Origin: Rotaria macrura
Lineage: Eukaryota > Rotifera > Eurotatoria > Philodinida > Philodinidae
Assembly (NCBI GenBank): GCA_900239685.1
Contig: OENT01000545.1
Location: 36,300 to 100,299 of the forward strand
Direction: 5' to 3'
DNA: 64,000 nucleotides
Part shown: positions 50,652 through 63,645 of the stretch, one piece after another
How the letters are laid out: each line of letters starts with the position of its first letter
Numbering within the stretch: the stretch's first letter is position 1
The notes under the pieces: model-generated
Seen by the model: the letters and a program-made list of their open reading frames with translations, nothing else
Databases searched by the model: none
What the model was told of the DNA's origin: nothing
Position numbers and translations under genes: made by a program

Positions 50652-53600
50652 ATGTTAGCTAAGTGTCATCTTAGATGTAATACATATCACCGATGTATCT
50701 ATAGTCTTCATCGACATACATCATCTAATTCAGTCAAAAACTATGATGATTATAATTATTTTGAACCAAGTATTTTGCCAACAGATCATTTTCAACATAG
50801 TTTACCACGCTTACCAATACCAAAATTAGAATTGACATGTGCACGTTATTTAAATTCTCTTAAGCCACTACTTAATAATGATGATAAATCTTTTGAACAT
50901 ACACGTAAACTAGTGAGAGATTTTCGTAAAGGTGATGGTAGACGACTTGATAGACAATTACGTGAAAAATATCTTACCAATCGACACACATCATACATAT
51001 CCAAGCCGTGGTTTGAAATGTATTTGAAATCGCGTGTACCATTAATATTAAATTTTAATTTTTTCCTTGTTTTCGCTGATGATGAAAAACAATTGAGACC
51101 AGCAGCACGTATTACAAACTATATCGTATCATCCATACGTTTTATGAATTCACTTCGAGCTAATTGGCTTGATCCAGAGATTTATCATTTAAATCCAAAG
51201 AAAACAAATACAGACGGCTTTCGTAAATATCTTCGTTATGTACCTAGACGTGTTTCGTTTTATGGTGCCGCTGTGCGAAATGCATATCCATTAGATATGT
51301 CACAATACAATCGTTTATTTAATTCAACGAGAATACCGAAAATAGATTGTGATATACTTGTTTCGAACCATGAAAATATTCGGCATGTAATCGTCATTAA
51401 AAATGGACATTATTATAAAGTAGATATTCTAGAAAAAAATGGAAAACTTTCACCAATTGAAAAAATTGCATCTGTTATGAAGTATCTATGCGAAGATTTA
51501 AATGAAGAAGAAAATCCATATGCATTCGGATATTTTACGGCTGATAAACGTGATCGATGGGCATTAATACGTCAACATATTGAAACACTGTCAGAACATA
51601 ATAAAAGAATCTTGGAAGATATTGATAGTTCAATTATGATTATATGCTTAGGTTAGTTTTTGATGATTTTCGATGATCGATTAACTCGTGATTGAAGGAG
51701 GCTGTTTATTTACTGATCATATCAAATTTTGAAATCGATTTTCTCTATTTATTAGTATGCTAACAACGTGCCGTCAAAGTGTACTAGTTTTCTTATTCGT
51801 AAGCAAAAATCATCACTAAAAAATTAGAAGTATACTAAATTCAACCATTTAAAATGGTCTGATACGGTTTAAGTCAGTGAAAATAATCTAATGAAACCCA
51901 TTTCAATTCGGTAGAAAATTTTCAACCATCAGGTCATACCTTTCGTAGTGATCTCACACGCGAATATAATACAGTCAATAAGATTAGTTACACCAATGAG
52001 CAAAGATGTTTATGTAAATTTTCAAATATGTTTCGAGCGTCAGAAAATATTTCAACACAACTTCCTAGAGTAGAGAAAATCGTCGAGTCTATACGATGAA
52101 TTATTGTAACCAATCATTGTTCTGGAAAGTTTAATTAATCGGAAATTTTTTCATAATCATTTGTTGATTAATAATCTGCACAAACTATTACCCATTTCAA
52201 AAAAGAAGGCGGGTGGATACAGCTATATAGCTGTATCCACCCGCCTTCTTTTTTGAAATGGGTAGTAGTTGTTTTTTTTTCAAATGGGAAGAGATTTAAC
52301 TGAAATAAATCTTGACTGAAAATTCTTTTGTCTGCATAGAACTTGATTAAGTTTAATTATAAAAAAAAATGCTGAATATTAATTAAGGAACCAAACAAAA
52401 GTTACAATGTTGAGCGTACTCTTTTCAAACAATGAGTTCGAAGAATTTTTGGGATTTCGTTCTACTGGTAACTTAAAAGTATTTTTCATCATGTCACCTA
52501 TAGTTAGATCTATGAATGGCACGTATACTAATAGTGTTCAATGATTACTTAAAATTCGTAACTGAACGAGAAGTAAGAAATTTGTCGATAGTTAATTGAT
52601 AGTATTGAATACAGTGTATTGATCTGAAGAGATTTATTCAAAGATGCCAGTAAAGTTCTGTAAAATTAATCCGTAGCAAAGTTTATTAATGTAGCAATAC
52701 CCATAAGAATTAATGTGTGAATTTTCATAAATTGCCTCAAGTTTTGTTTTATAACTATCGCTTCCCTTTTACGGTATAATCTGATACAAGGGCAAATGTT
52801 TGACTCTGCTCGACAGTGTTATTTAAAAATAAATAACAGTAAAACTTGAGCATGAAATAGTTTATCGACAGAATCTTATTTCTTAAAAATGATTGCTTTA
52901 GAAAGAATGACTGCGATATAAGACCGCTTTGAAAACAACACTAATTCAACGGATAGTGGTACATCAACAGTATGCATAAATGATTTCAGCTCCGTTGAAT
53001 CGATCATTTGAAATCGTCTTCCTCAAAGCAAAAAATATTACACTGCGAAAGATTCATTATTCCTATCTTTTGCATACAGTTATTTTCAACAATATTTTAA
53101 TCGACTAGAAAATTCTAGTCGATTTGAAAACAAATGATCTTGTCGATAAATTTCAAATGATGTATGCAGGTTTTTTTCATTTGATAATATAATATCAAAT
53201 CTCAAAGTCGCACCAACTTCTTACTTAACTAATTTAGAAGCGCATAAGATATTCTTGCATGTACATGAAATTTAAATAAAACCTTACTCGAATATCTCAA
53301 CTATCAATATATTAGTGGTTTTGAATTCCATATTCTTTTCTTTTTATCTATTTTTACTAGATAATGACGAACCATCGAAATTAAGTAAAACACTGAGTAA
53401 AGAACAACGTACTGAATACATAGCTGCCAGATATTTATGCAACAATGCCTTAAATCGTTGGTATGATAAATCTTTCAATATGATCATGTTATCCGATGGA
53501 ACATTAGGTTTAAATTGTGAACATTCATGGGGTGACGGTGTTGCTTTACTTCGTTTTTGTAATGATATTGATAAAGATGTTCAAGAACATGGAAGAATTC

Positions 53601-54370
53601 ATTCAACAAATTATCATTTAATTAAAACTTCAACACATGATTGTATTGAAAAACTTGAATTTGATTTAGATGAAAAATTAAAAGATGAATGTCATAGATC
53701 GAAAGATAACTATTTTAATTTCATATCAAAATTAAATGTGAATATTTATCAAGAGCCTGTTTTGAGTAAAAATTTACTTAAAAAATCAAATCTAAGTCCG
53801 GATGCTATCATGCAGTTAGGTATGCAAATGGCTTATTACAAAATTCATCAACGATTTGTAGCAGCATATGAATCATGTTCAACAGCTGTTTATAAACATG
53901 GCCGTACAGAAACGATACGACCTGTAACCAACGAAACAAAACAATTCATTGAAACTTTAACAAAATCAAATGATGAACATTTAAAAAAATTTTTACTAAT
54001 GAAAGTATCCGAAAAACATCAACATCTAATTAAAAGAGCAGCATCAGGAGAAGGTTTTGATCGACATTTATTTGCATTGAAATATTTACAACAAGTAATA
54101 AATCAAGAGAATCATTTACATCCGATATACACCGATCGCTCATATCAATTAATGAATCATACTATTCTTTCAACATCAACTGTTGTTTCAAAACATATTT
54201 GTGCTGGTGGTTTTGGTCCTGTAGTTGATGATGGTTTTGGTATTGGATATGCTATTGATGATGAGCATTGTGGATTACTAGTCACATCATACATGGAAAA
54301 AGAATTATCCAGTTTTATACGAGCTATTGATGAAAGTTACATCGAACTGGCAAATATCATTAAAGAATAA
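50652..54370 (+). CDS. CPT2: Carnitine O-palmitoyltransferase 2, mitochondrial
   Basis: Two coding exons, 50652-51651 and 53361-54370, with a 1709-nt phase-1 intron; 669 residues, close to vertebrate CPT2. The enzyme sits on the inner mitochondrial membrane and passes acyl groups from carnitine back to CoA for beta-oxidation. The chosen ATG gives a basic, Arg/His-rich presequence (MLAKCHLRCNTYHRC), unlike the longer upstream frame. Family landmarks: LPRLPIPKLE, HTSYISKPWF, YPLDMSQYNRLFNSTRIP, NRWYDKSFN, catalytic EHSWGDG (His about 388), YESCSTAVYKHGRTETIRP, GEGFDRHLFAL, LSTST and GGFGPVVDDGFGIGY. The latter distinguishes CPT2 from CPT1, which also has N-terminal membrane helices missing here. 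The intron contains a palindromic element. Confidence 0.95.
52183..52270. repeat. 88-bp near-perfect palindrome (MITE-like)
   Basis: Two 44-base arms meet with no spacer at the centre AGCTATATAGCT (between 52226 and 52227). I count one mismatched pair (52188/52265). The arm contains CAAAAAAGAAGGCGGGTGG, GC-richer than its surroundings. TA occurs at both ends of the CCCATTTC...GAAATGGG core (52189-52190 and 52263-52264), consistent with a tiny TA-duplicating element. Confidence 0.9.
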
Positions 54371-55188
54371 TATATTTTTACTTTTATTTTTATTTTTATT
54401 TTATGCCTAAAAACGTTTTCGATAACCCTCAACAAAAATTCCAACAATGCATTATTTATTTTCGTACGTTTCTTGGAGTCATATGAGTATATGAGAATAG
54501 AAAGAAAACGATTTGGTTGCTCTATACAATTATTATCTAGCCTTTTTATTTCAAAACTTACTTATCTTCATGTTGTCCACAAGTAAAAATAGTTCACAGT
54601 TATGTTTTTCTTCGTTCTAAAAACGTTTTTTTAATCGTGTAATTGTTCTCTATACTATATAAGCTCAATTAATATGTGATTCCTTTTTGATTTCACATAA
54701 GAACTATATATAGAGAAGTCAATGGCTTGCACTCGTTTGTTCTCATACATTAAGACTAATCGATCTCATAATATCAGTGGGAATCGACGGTAAGTGAGAG
54801 GATATGATTAAAATCTATCAAGAGTAGGTGTTTAGGTGAGGTCAATTATTCGTTTTTGATTATTTTAAGCATCCATTTCAATCAGCATTGTATCTTGCTC
54901 TATTCTCTATTCCAACGCCAACATATTTTTCATATAGGTGAATATTTTTTCGTTCTTCTTTTTCCTCTCTCTCTCGTCTCTGTCGTACATACGTGTAACA
55001 ATCCTATTCGAATAGATGTTTGTCGTCGAACGACGCCAGTCAAACAATCGAATTCACATCTGATGACAATACGAGAGAGAGAGGAGAAGAGAGAAAAAGC
55101 CGACCGGGCAAGCAAATCATTCATCCTCCTATTCTATTCAACTAGTTTTACTTATTTAACCTAACGTAAATTTCTCTAGATAAAAACG
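54371..55188. other. CPT2-DNAJC10 intergenic
   Basis: About 0.8 kb between genes on the same strand, T-rich at first. The short frames near 54.86-55.16 kb on both strands show no family similarity. No other feature seen. Confidence 0.5.
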
Positions 55189-58100
55189 ATGCACATCTTT
55201 CATCTATTGATTATTTATTCCATTTTTTTACCATCGTTTATCGATTGTGATGAAGATTTCTATCAATTACTTGGAGTAACAAAATCAGCGACACAGCGTG
55301 ACATACGACGTGCATTTAAACGTTTAGCGCTTGAAAAGCATCCTGATAAACGAACTGTAAATAGAATAAAGAATAACGTTTTTATATTTTTATTAATTTT
55401 TAGGGTGATCCAAATGCACATGAGGACTTCTTACGTATTAATCGTGCATATGAAATTTTACGTGATGATGAATTGAGAAAAAAATATGACACGTATGGTG
55501 AAGAAGGCCTCAAAGATGATTTTAATCGTGGAAATCAATATCAATCGTGGAATTTTTATCAAACGAATTTTGGTATCTATGACGAAGATCCAGAAATTAT
55601 AACTCTTAGTCGAGCCGATTTCTGTAAGAATGCCATTCAAAATTAAAATCAAATTAAATATTCATGGGATGTTCTTTTGTTTTTTATTATTGTCTTTATT
55701 AGTACAATCTGTTGATGGTTCACAAGATGTATGGTTTATTAATTTCTATTCTTCACAATGTTCACATTGTCATGATTTAGCACCCGTGGTATGCTGTTGA
55801 TGCATATGAAGAAGCATATTTATTTTGTTTGCTAATGATTGTGTTGTGTTGCTCTTTTTTAGTGGCGTGAAATATCTAAAATACTTGAAGGTGTTATTCG
55901 TATCGGTGCCATTAATTGTCAAGATGAATGGATGATGTGTAATGGACAAGGCATTCAAGCATATCCAACATTGCGTATCTATCCCAAAGTAATTAATTTC
56001 GAAATTTACAAGAACAGAAAAAAAATTATTTTATTCTTGCAGCGTGATACTTATCAAGGTCCACGAGAAAAAGATGCACTTATCCGTTATGCGATGAGTT
56101 TTGTTTCGGCCAAAGTTATTAAATTTGATGATCGAATGTTTAAGACTTTAAAGTTTGATAAGAGCAAACCATGGGTTGTATCATTCTGTCGAGAAATCGA
56201 TGAAGGTGATTGCTTAGATGAAGATCAAGTTTTTAAATTAGCTGTTATGCTAGTAAGTTTGATATTCAAATTTTTATTTCAATGAAAGATGATTGATTTA
56301 TTAAATTCTTTTTTTTTGCTAGAATAACCTCGTTCAAGTCGGTAGTGTTAATTGTCATGCTGATCCAGATGTATGCCAGCAATTACAACCTCAGAGTAGC
56401 ATACTCTACTATGTGGCTGAAAATTTTCCATCAACTAATAGTTATTCAATATTAAGTTTGAATTTAAAAGAAATCGTTTCACAAATATTAGCACTTCTAC
56501 CAGATTTATCACTGGTCACTAACGATCAGTTTCATGTAAAGATAATTATAATAACTGAAAAAAGTTTTAAAAGATTAGTTTTTTTTGACTACTGCAGGAA
56601 TTAACTGAACATTTGAAACGAAATCCAGTTGCTAAACCATGGTTAATTCATTTCGTTGATGAAACGAATATTGATAAAGATCATGATCTTCGAAAGTTAC
56701 CATCCATGTTAAACGGTACGGTAAATATTCAAAAAGAATACAAATAGCTATACTCTTTATTGATATGATCATGAAAGAAAATTAATTATCGATTATACTG
56801 ATTTCTAAATATATTTATTTCATAGTTCAGAAAGAATGAAATGAATTGCATGCATGTTTTCTTTTGTTTTAATAATTAAGCAAGTGATTAGCTTAGTCAT
56901 ATGGTGACGGGGAAATGAGTTTGTACCATAATGCTTTTTTTGCAGTATGACTATACTCATGAGTTCTAAATCGATTGATCTTGCTATTCAATTCCATTTT
57001 GTGGAATTCACATCTATTTTCGAAGAAAATTGTGAGTGAAAATTTTAAGGTGAAGTTTTTGCGGCTCCCCTCCCCCTCCATTACAGACAAGGTCACTGAA
57101 TCCACTCACCCCCCACGGGGTCCAAGGCGCCCCCTCCAGGGGTTTTCAGACGCCCCCCTCAGGAGATTCTAGATGCCTCCCATAGGGGGTACTAATGCCC
57201 CCCTCATTACATGCCATAGAAACCAGTGTATGAATCTATTACAGATATAGTAACCAGCATTCTATTATCGTCATATATCACAAAAGTATTTACCGCTTCT
57301 TCCAATGTTTTTAATAAGAAAACTGTTCAATTGAGAAAAATGCACAACAAAAAATGGAAACTAACGAGTGAATAGCAAGAATGAAAATGAAAAATAGGGC
57401 GCCTATCAGAGAAAGACGATGCGAAAAAATTCGTCACATTACATATTCTGTGTTTTCTATTAGCATATGAAGCTATAGATCTGTGAGTTCCACATTTTAT
57501 CCCCGATGGGGCTGCGCTAACAAGCTTTTTTCTACTAGTCATATATTCGCATCTTTTATCTCATTGACTAGTTTCTGGATATTAGTTAATACTAAATTCA
57601 CATTAAAAGTATCCTAGAAATCGAAATAATGCTCTTAATCAAAATGCTGCATGTATATGTTCAATGCATGATTGATATGAACTATGAAACTTTCTAAATT
57701 GACCTTAGTATTGACATTACTTGTTCGACAGATTTAATAGAAAGGTTAAATTGGTTACAAAAGAAAAAAAATGCTAATATTGTGTTTGTTGATAGAGATA
57801 GATGCATGTGCTCGAACGATATGTAAAATAGATTTTTTTCTAAACATCTGATGATTTTTTTTCTTAGATTATAATGTCGGACGATTTGATTGTTCATCAT
57901 CACCAAATATCTGTATCGGTTTGTTCATATTCAAAAAACCTGCTTTCATTTTATTCAAACAAAACGGTCATTATGAATTTTATTATGGTATATATTTACG
58001 TGACTTTTTGCAAAACTAGATTTAAATAAAATAATTTGTCTATCATAGGCCGTCATACATCAAATGATATTGCTGGCTTTGTACGCGACAACGCTCTTTC

Positions 58101-60194
58101 ACCTTTACGCGCTTTAACTCCTTTGGATTTTCCATCAGTAACAACTGATTCGACACCATTTATCATCGATTTCTTTTCGCCAGTAAAGAGAAAATTTTTT
58201 AATTGATTCTTATTCATTCAAACATATTTTTATGACAGTTCTGTCCACCTTGTATGCATTTGTTACCAGAATTTCGTAAAGCATCAAAACGTATGAATGA
58301 TATTAATTTTGGTACTGTCGATTGTACAATACATCAACAATTATGTCAACAAATGGGCATAAATTCATATCCAACAACAATCATGTATAATCAATCGGTT
58401 CAACATTATTTTAATGGTCAACATCAAGAACAAGCAATCATAGATTTTATTGATGATATTCTTCATCCAACTGTTATAACACTAGATGATCACATGTATA
58501 CGAAATTAATTGAAAATAAAAATTTCGATGATATGTGGCTGGTTGATTTTTTCATGCCATGGTGTTATCCATGTCAACAACTAAGTGGTGAATGGAGAAT
58601 ATTATCAAAGGTATGTATATGTAGAAAGATCAGACGACAAAAGTTCTTTTGTATTATTATTTTTATGTAGAAAACCTTATAAATTGTATGTTGAACAACA
58701 TACGCAGAAAGCTAATATGACACATCTATAGATGTAGCAGTAGTTTTCAGTGCAAGTTCAACGATCATATATTCATACAGGCTCATAACAATGATAGCTA
58801 ATGTATTTCTAGATGACTACGTAAACAGACAGTGTAGAAATTCATAGAGTTCTCTCTAGAAAGATAACGATGGAAAGAAACAAAAAGAAATTAATAGTAT
58901 GAAGGATGAGAAAAATAGTTAATTTTAAGGAAAATGTATGAGTATTGCATCTCGTACTGATTTACTTTATTTCGTTAACATGTACTCGTTTATCATCAAC
59001 AAAATGTCAGAAAAATGTTCGCATGTTATTATTAATTGTGTTTCATTAGAGAGATATTCCATAATGAACAACAGGAAAATGTGTTCCATTTATACGACAT
59101 TACAAAAGAAAGAATTATCTTATACATAACCGTACTATTTCATTCCGATTTTCTGTTCCTATGACTTTATTCGAAATTCAAGCGAACGAAATTGTCTACT
59201 AAAAGAGTAGAGATATACAGAATGTGGCGCATCATATCTATAAAATTCGAAAAAAGTACAGCTGCCACATCGTCTTTCACAGTTCAATTGGAACAAGACT
59301 TGTGCTAATCATATGTTGTTGTTCTCTAATCTTTCTAGTACTTAAAGGGCATCGCTAATGTGGCACAAGTTGATTGTACAGTTCAATCTCAGTTATGTCA
59401 AAGACAAGGTGTTCATAGTTTTCCAACTATTCGACTTTATCCACCAAATGCAGACGGACAAACATATATGTATGAACAACACAGAGTTTCTTAAAATAAG
59501 ATATGATTGATATTCATTCTATTTTCTAATTTATTTAGATTATATAATAATGGATGGCGTGATGCAAATTCGTTACGTTCATGGGCATTTCAATATTTAC
59601 CAAGTCAAGTTATCGAACTTGATGGAAAGAACTTTTCAACCAATACTCTACGTGACTCAAAACCATGGTTAATTGATTTTTATGGTTAGTTTATTCGTAC
59701 ATGAAACTTGATTTGTCTACGTTCATTTATTTACTTTTAGCACCTTGGTGTGGGCATTGTCATCACTTCTCACCGATATTTGAAAGTATTGCACGTGTAA
59801 GTTACAGTTATATTAATTAGAATTAGTTTGAATTATTTACTTGGTACTTATTTTTTTTTGTTTCAAAGAGACTTGAGGGACGAGTGAATTTGGGTAAAAT
59901 AAATTGTGATAATCATAGAGCAACTTGTGAACGTGTATCGATTCGTGCTTATCCAACGATTAAATATTATCAAGGTGCTACTGATTCAAAGCGACAGGTA
60001 ATGTATTTGATGCTTTATTCGTGTGTTCATTCAACGAATAAAATTGTGTTTTTCTTCTTTGTACATAGGATTTTCTCGGTGATGAAATAGCAAATTTAGA
60101 TGCAGATTTTATTGTTAACTATGTCGACAGTCAGTTAAAACATCAGCAAAAACAACAACAAAAATCCAATATACATCATACAACTGAGTTGTGA
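55189..60194 (+). CDS. DNAJC10: DnaJ/thioredoxin ER protein DNAJC10 (ERdj5)
   Basis: Fifteen exons: 55189-55356, 55404-55623, 55703-55788, 55863-55988, 56043-56252, 56323-56535, 56598-56715, 57868-57987, 58049-58182, 58239-58610, 59339-59469, 59539-59684, 59741-59796, 59869-59997 and 60069-60194. Phases agree; 784 residues against about 793 in vertebrates. ERdj5 is an ER reductase that binds BiP through its J domain and reduces misfolded glycoproteins for ERAD. Order: signal peptide (IFHLLIIYSIFLPSFI), J domain with HPD at 51-53, first thioredoxin domain CSHC, two domains lacking CxxC, then CPPC, CYPC and CGHC; PEIITL and YPT strands match the family. The C-terminus reads HHTTEL rather than KDEL, after a Gln/Lys-rich tail. 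Intron 7 (1152 nt) holds a GC-rich minisatellite. AATAAA signals are at 60486 and 60517. Confidence 0.94.
57107..57207. repeat. GC-rich minisatellite, about 23-bp period
   Basis: Four to five imperfect units of the form CCCCCTCnAGGGGnnnTnnnnATG, each 22-24 bases, within DNAJC10 intron 7. A C-rich lead-in starts near 57065. Composition is far more GC-rich than the rest of the intron. Confidence 0.7.
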
Positions 60195-61742
60195 ATGAAT
60201 CTCGTTTTGCTTTTGTTTTGAACAATTCGATACTACGATGCTGCTTTTGGTATACTGTTTACTTATTTATTAATAAGTCTCGAAATGCAATATATATATA
60301 TATACATATGTGTGTGCTTCAATTAAAAACGAGATGATATGTTTTTATTTAGCCTTCTGGTCTTTAGTTTACTACCAACGCGTGCGATGATTTTTCTGTT
60401 ATGTTATTACTGTATTTAAAATGGGCGTGTTCTTTCTTTCTTTTGTTTTTGTTTCTTTGTAGTTGCATATTCTTTTAACGTTGACAATAAACTTTGTTGA
60501 AGAATATATCCTATGAAATAAAGACAGATTGATCCTTTCATTTTTCTGCCTGAAGGGTGAAGCTAAATATATGTTTTAAAGTTGTAGTATGTTGTTTCAA
60601 CACTGTTCCGTATTGAGATTTCGATTTGAATTTATCGAAAAAATCAATAGATAAAACGTACAATTGAATTTTTCTACTCATTTTAGTTTTGATGCGAAAC
60701 AATAGAAGTTGGAATCGAAGCTGTTCGCTGTATGTTTAAAAGTAAAATATGAATAGAAAATTAAATATTTTTGCTTGCATTGAAAACATGATATTGTTAA
60801 ATGTCAACGAGAGACGTATTTTTATTCAAAATAGTTATTTTCGAAATTCGAGAAATTTCATATTAAAAATAAGTAACCTTGGACATTTACATCAGTAAAC
60901 ATTCTCGTCGATATCTTCAACTCAATAATAAATCTGATAAAATAAATTGAAATTCATCATTAATATGAATCAAATGTAGAAGCATAAAACATATTTTTTA
61001 TTGCTTATTGTACAGATATTGGTATGATTGCGGATATGATTAATCATATATATCAATCCACGATTACGTGCTAGAGAAAGTTGTTTTTTCTTTACATAAA
61101 TATTTATGGGATTAGTGAATACGATCAATTAATGCTTGTGTCAAGTATATATTTCAAATAAATTTTACATTTGAGTTAGTTAAATAAATAATTTATTGTG
61201 TAAAATATTTATCGGATAGAACAAAGAAGTTTTCGTCATAATTATCTTCGATATTATTTTCATTTAACGTTTATACAGCTACATTTTCAAATTTTCATTC
61301 AATCGAAATAGATGTTTTGGATTGATTTACATAACAAACATATGATTCTTTCGATTTCGACTGAATTGAAGCGTCACAACCATATATGAAGCCATAAAAG
61401 GCTCTTTTCTTTTTTTGCTCGATACTTAACATTCATCGTTGAGTACAGTAAGCAAAAAACACATACGTATGCATTACTAGTTTTACATAAAAAGAAAAGA
61501 AAACGGGACAAAAAGACTTTATTTCTTTTCATGCCGGTTCTTTACCCGTTGGCTCGATTATTTCTATGACCAATATATCATTTACTGTCAGACAAGCTTA
61601 TATAAAATAATGTGTAACTCTATCGAAAGCAAATATATACATATGAAGAAAGAAACTCGTTGAAAGGATCACATTCAGAAACAAAATTACCAGAGAGAAC
61701 AATATTTTTTTATCGTCTGATGTACGATCCATTATCAATGAC
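60195..61742. other. DNAJC10 3' end and upstream of C2 gene
   Basis: Contains two AATAAA signals about 300 bases after the DNAJC10 stop, an (AT)n tract near 60291-60304 and otherwise AT-rich sequence without a recognised gene. Confidence 0.5.
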
Positions 61743-63645
61743 ATGCAGATGAATTCATTAATCGATAAAGATATTTCACGATCTCAACTTTCAATTTCAC
61801 ATCGAATAACTAGTGATAATAGTTTACATGATGAGAAACGATCCAGCGATTCCTTTTTACAAAGATTTATACAACGATTACGTACAATTCAACGGCGAGA
61901 GCACGAATCTACGTCAAACGTATGTAACAAACATATGCATACATTATTTTCCATGGTAGAATTTTCAGTAATGAAAAGAAAATCAGGGTCTTCTATGTCT
62001 AGATATTCTTGAGTATTGAGAACAAATACATAATTGTCTAAAGTAGTGTTTATTAACCATTCGCATGTATGGTATAACGTTTATTATGTAGCATTGTATA
62101 TATTTGTTATTTCTATCAAGTTAAAGAAATGGAAAAAAAGCAATCTTTGCTTTTATTTTAAGGGTCGAATAGTATTTACTAATCATATCATTGGCAATAA
62201 GAAAAAGACCAAAGAAATCATGTGTATAAGTGATATTCCTTTTGCTATTCCAAGACGATTAGAAGATATTCGTCAAGAAACAACACCAAATTTCGAACGA
62301 GCTAAACTCATTATACGTCGCATGGATGAATATCTTGTGTCACCCGAAGATCACGATGAGGCTAAACGACAACGTCACATAGATACATCACTTGGTTTAC
62401 AAGCTTTAGCTGCTATCACTGACACAATACAGAAAGTATCATTCCGTGAAGTACTGAGTATTGATGAAACATTACCAGCTGCATCAAGATGTTTAATAGG
62501 AACAGATTCATCTGGTGCTAATATGTTTCGTGAATCGGAAAAATCCGATCCAATCACAGACTTTCAAGAAGCACACGATGTAATCGAATTTGATGAAGCA
62601 CTTGAGAGACATCGTGACAATTTATTAAAGAAAGTACCAACTAAACTATCTGATATGCTGTATTTAAAATTTTGTCTCATGCTTGAATTGCAACGAGATG
62701 AAACAGAAAGTTGTTTGCGCATATTATTGCATGATATTATATTTAAGTTCCACTTAGCTGGCTTTCGTTTACGTTGTGAAATTCATGTTAAAAAACCTGC
62801 CGAGCATCAACTCCTCATAGAAAAAATTGTTAATGAATCACATTTGGACACAAACTATGCAGCAGAATTAATATTATGGTCAGGTGATTGGATTCTTCAA
62901 CAAGAAGTTGAATTGTATGTTGTTATGAAAGTTGAATCTTTATCAATAAATAAATATATGGGCGCAAAATTTTGGGATATGGCACATTTGCATGTTAAGA
63001 ACGTTCCACATGGAGCTTCAAGAATTTTTCTGCGTGAACTTACACCTGTTAGTCGACCACATAAAATTGTAAGCTTATAGATTCTAGATGAGAATCTTTT
63101 AACTACCTAATTATCCTTCTTTATTAAGCTTTCACGTGGTATGAATGTTGGACAAGTCGAAATAGAAGTAGTATATTGTCCGGAAAACTGTGAATTATCG
63201 ATTCGTATTATTAAAATTAGTCACTCACAAGCACAACGATTATTGAGACCACCCGGTACAGTATCTAAGTCTTTTGTCTTCAACTTAAGGACTATATTTT
63301 CTATATTCACCTTGTTTAGAGACATACGTGGAAGTTATATTTCAAGATCCATTTGACATCTATGATACACAACGAACAAAGGTAGCTGAGCGTTCGTTGA
63401 ATCCGAAGTTTGATGAAGAATTTCTTTTTCAAATACCAGACAATACAGCAGTCAGTGACATAACTCTTGATATAATATTTCTAGAAAAGTCATCTCTATC
63501 TCATAATCCTGCTGTACTTGGAGTATTAACATTATCAAAACACACGGATTGGTATCCTGTAAGAAAGTTTTGGGCTGATATCGAAGAAAATCCAAATATT
63601 AAATTAAAAGATAGTTTTCTATTCGAAGGGAATATTGTTGACTAA
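61743..63645 (+). CDS. Synaptotagmin-like C2-domain protein
   Basis: Four exons: 61743-61919, 62163-63068, 63129-63255 and 63320-63645; 511 residues, no membrane helix or signal peptide visible. The C-terminal half (about residues 362-511) reads as a C2 domain of the synaptotagmin C2B type: GQVEIEVVYCPENCELSIRI, ETYVEVIFQDP, then the family-typical SLNPKFDEEFLFQIP and a final strand LGVLTLSKHTDW. The Asp residues that bind calcium in active C2 domains are not all evident in the first loop, so calcium-independent binding is likely. The region around residues 225-355 may be a strongly diverged first C2 domain. The N-terminal third is charged and unrecognised. The first exon and the exact start are less certain. 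C2 proteins of this kind act in membrane trafficking; the specific role is unknown. Confidence 0.6.
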
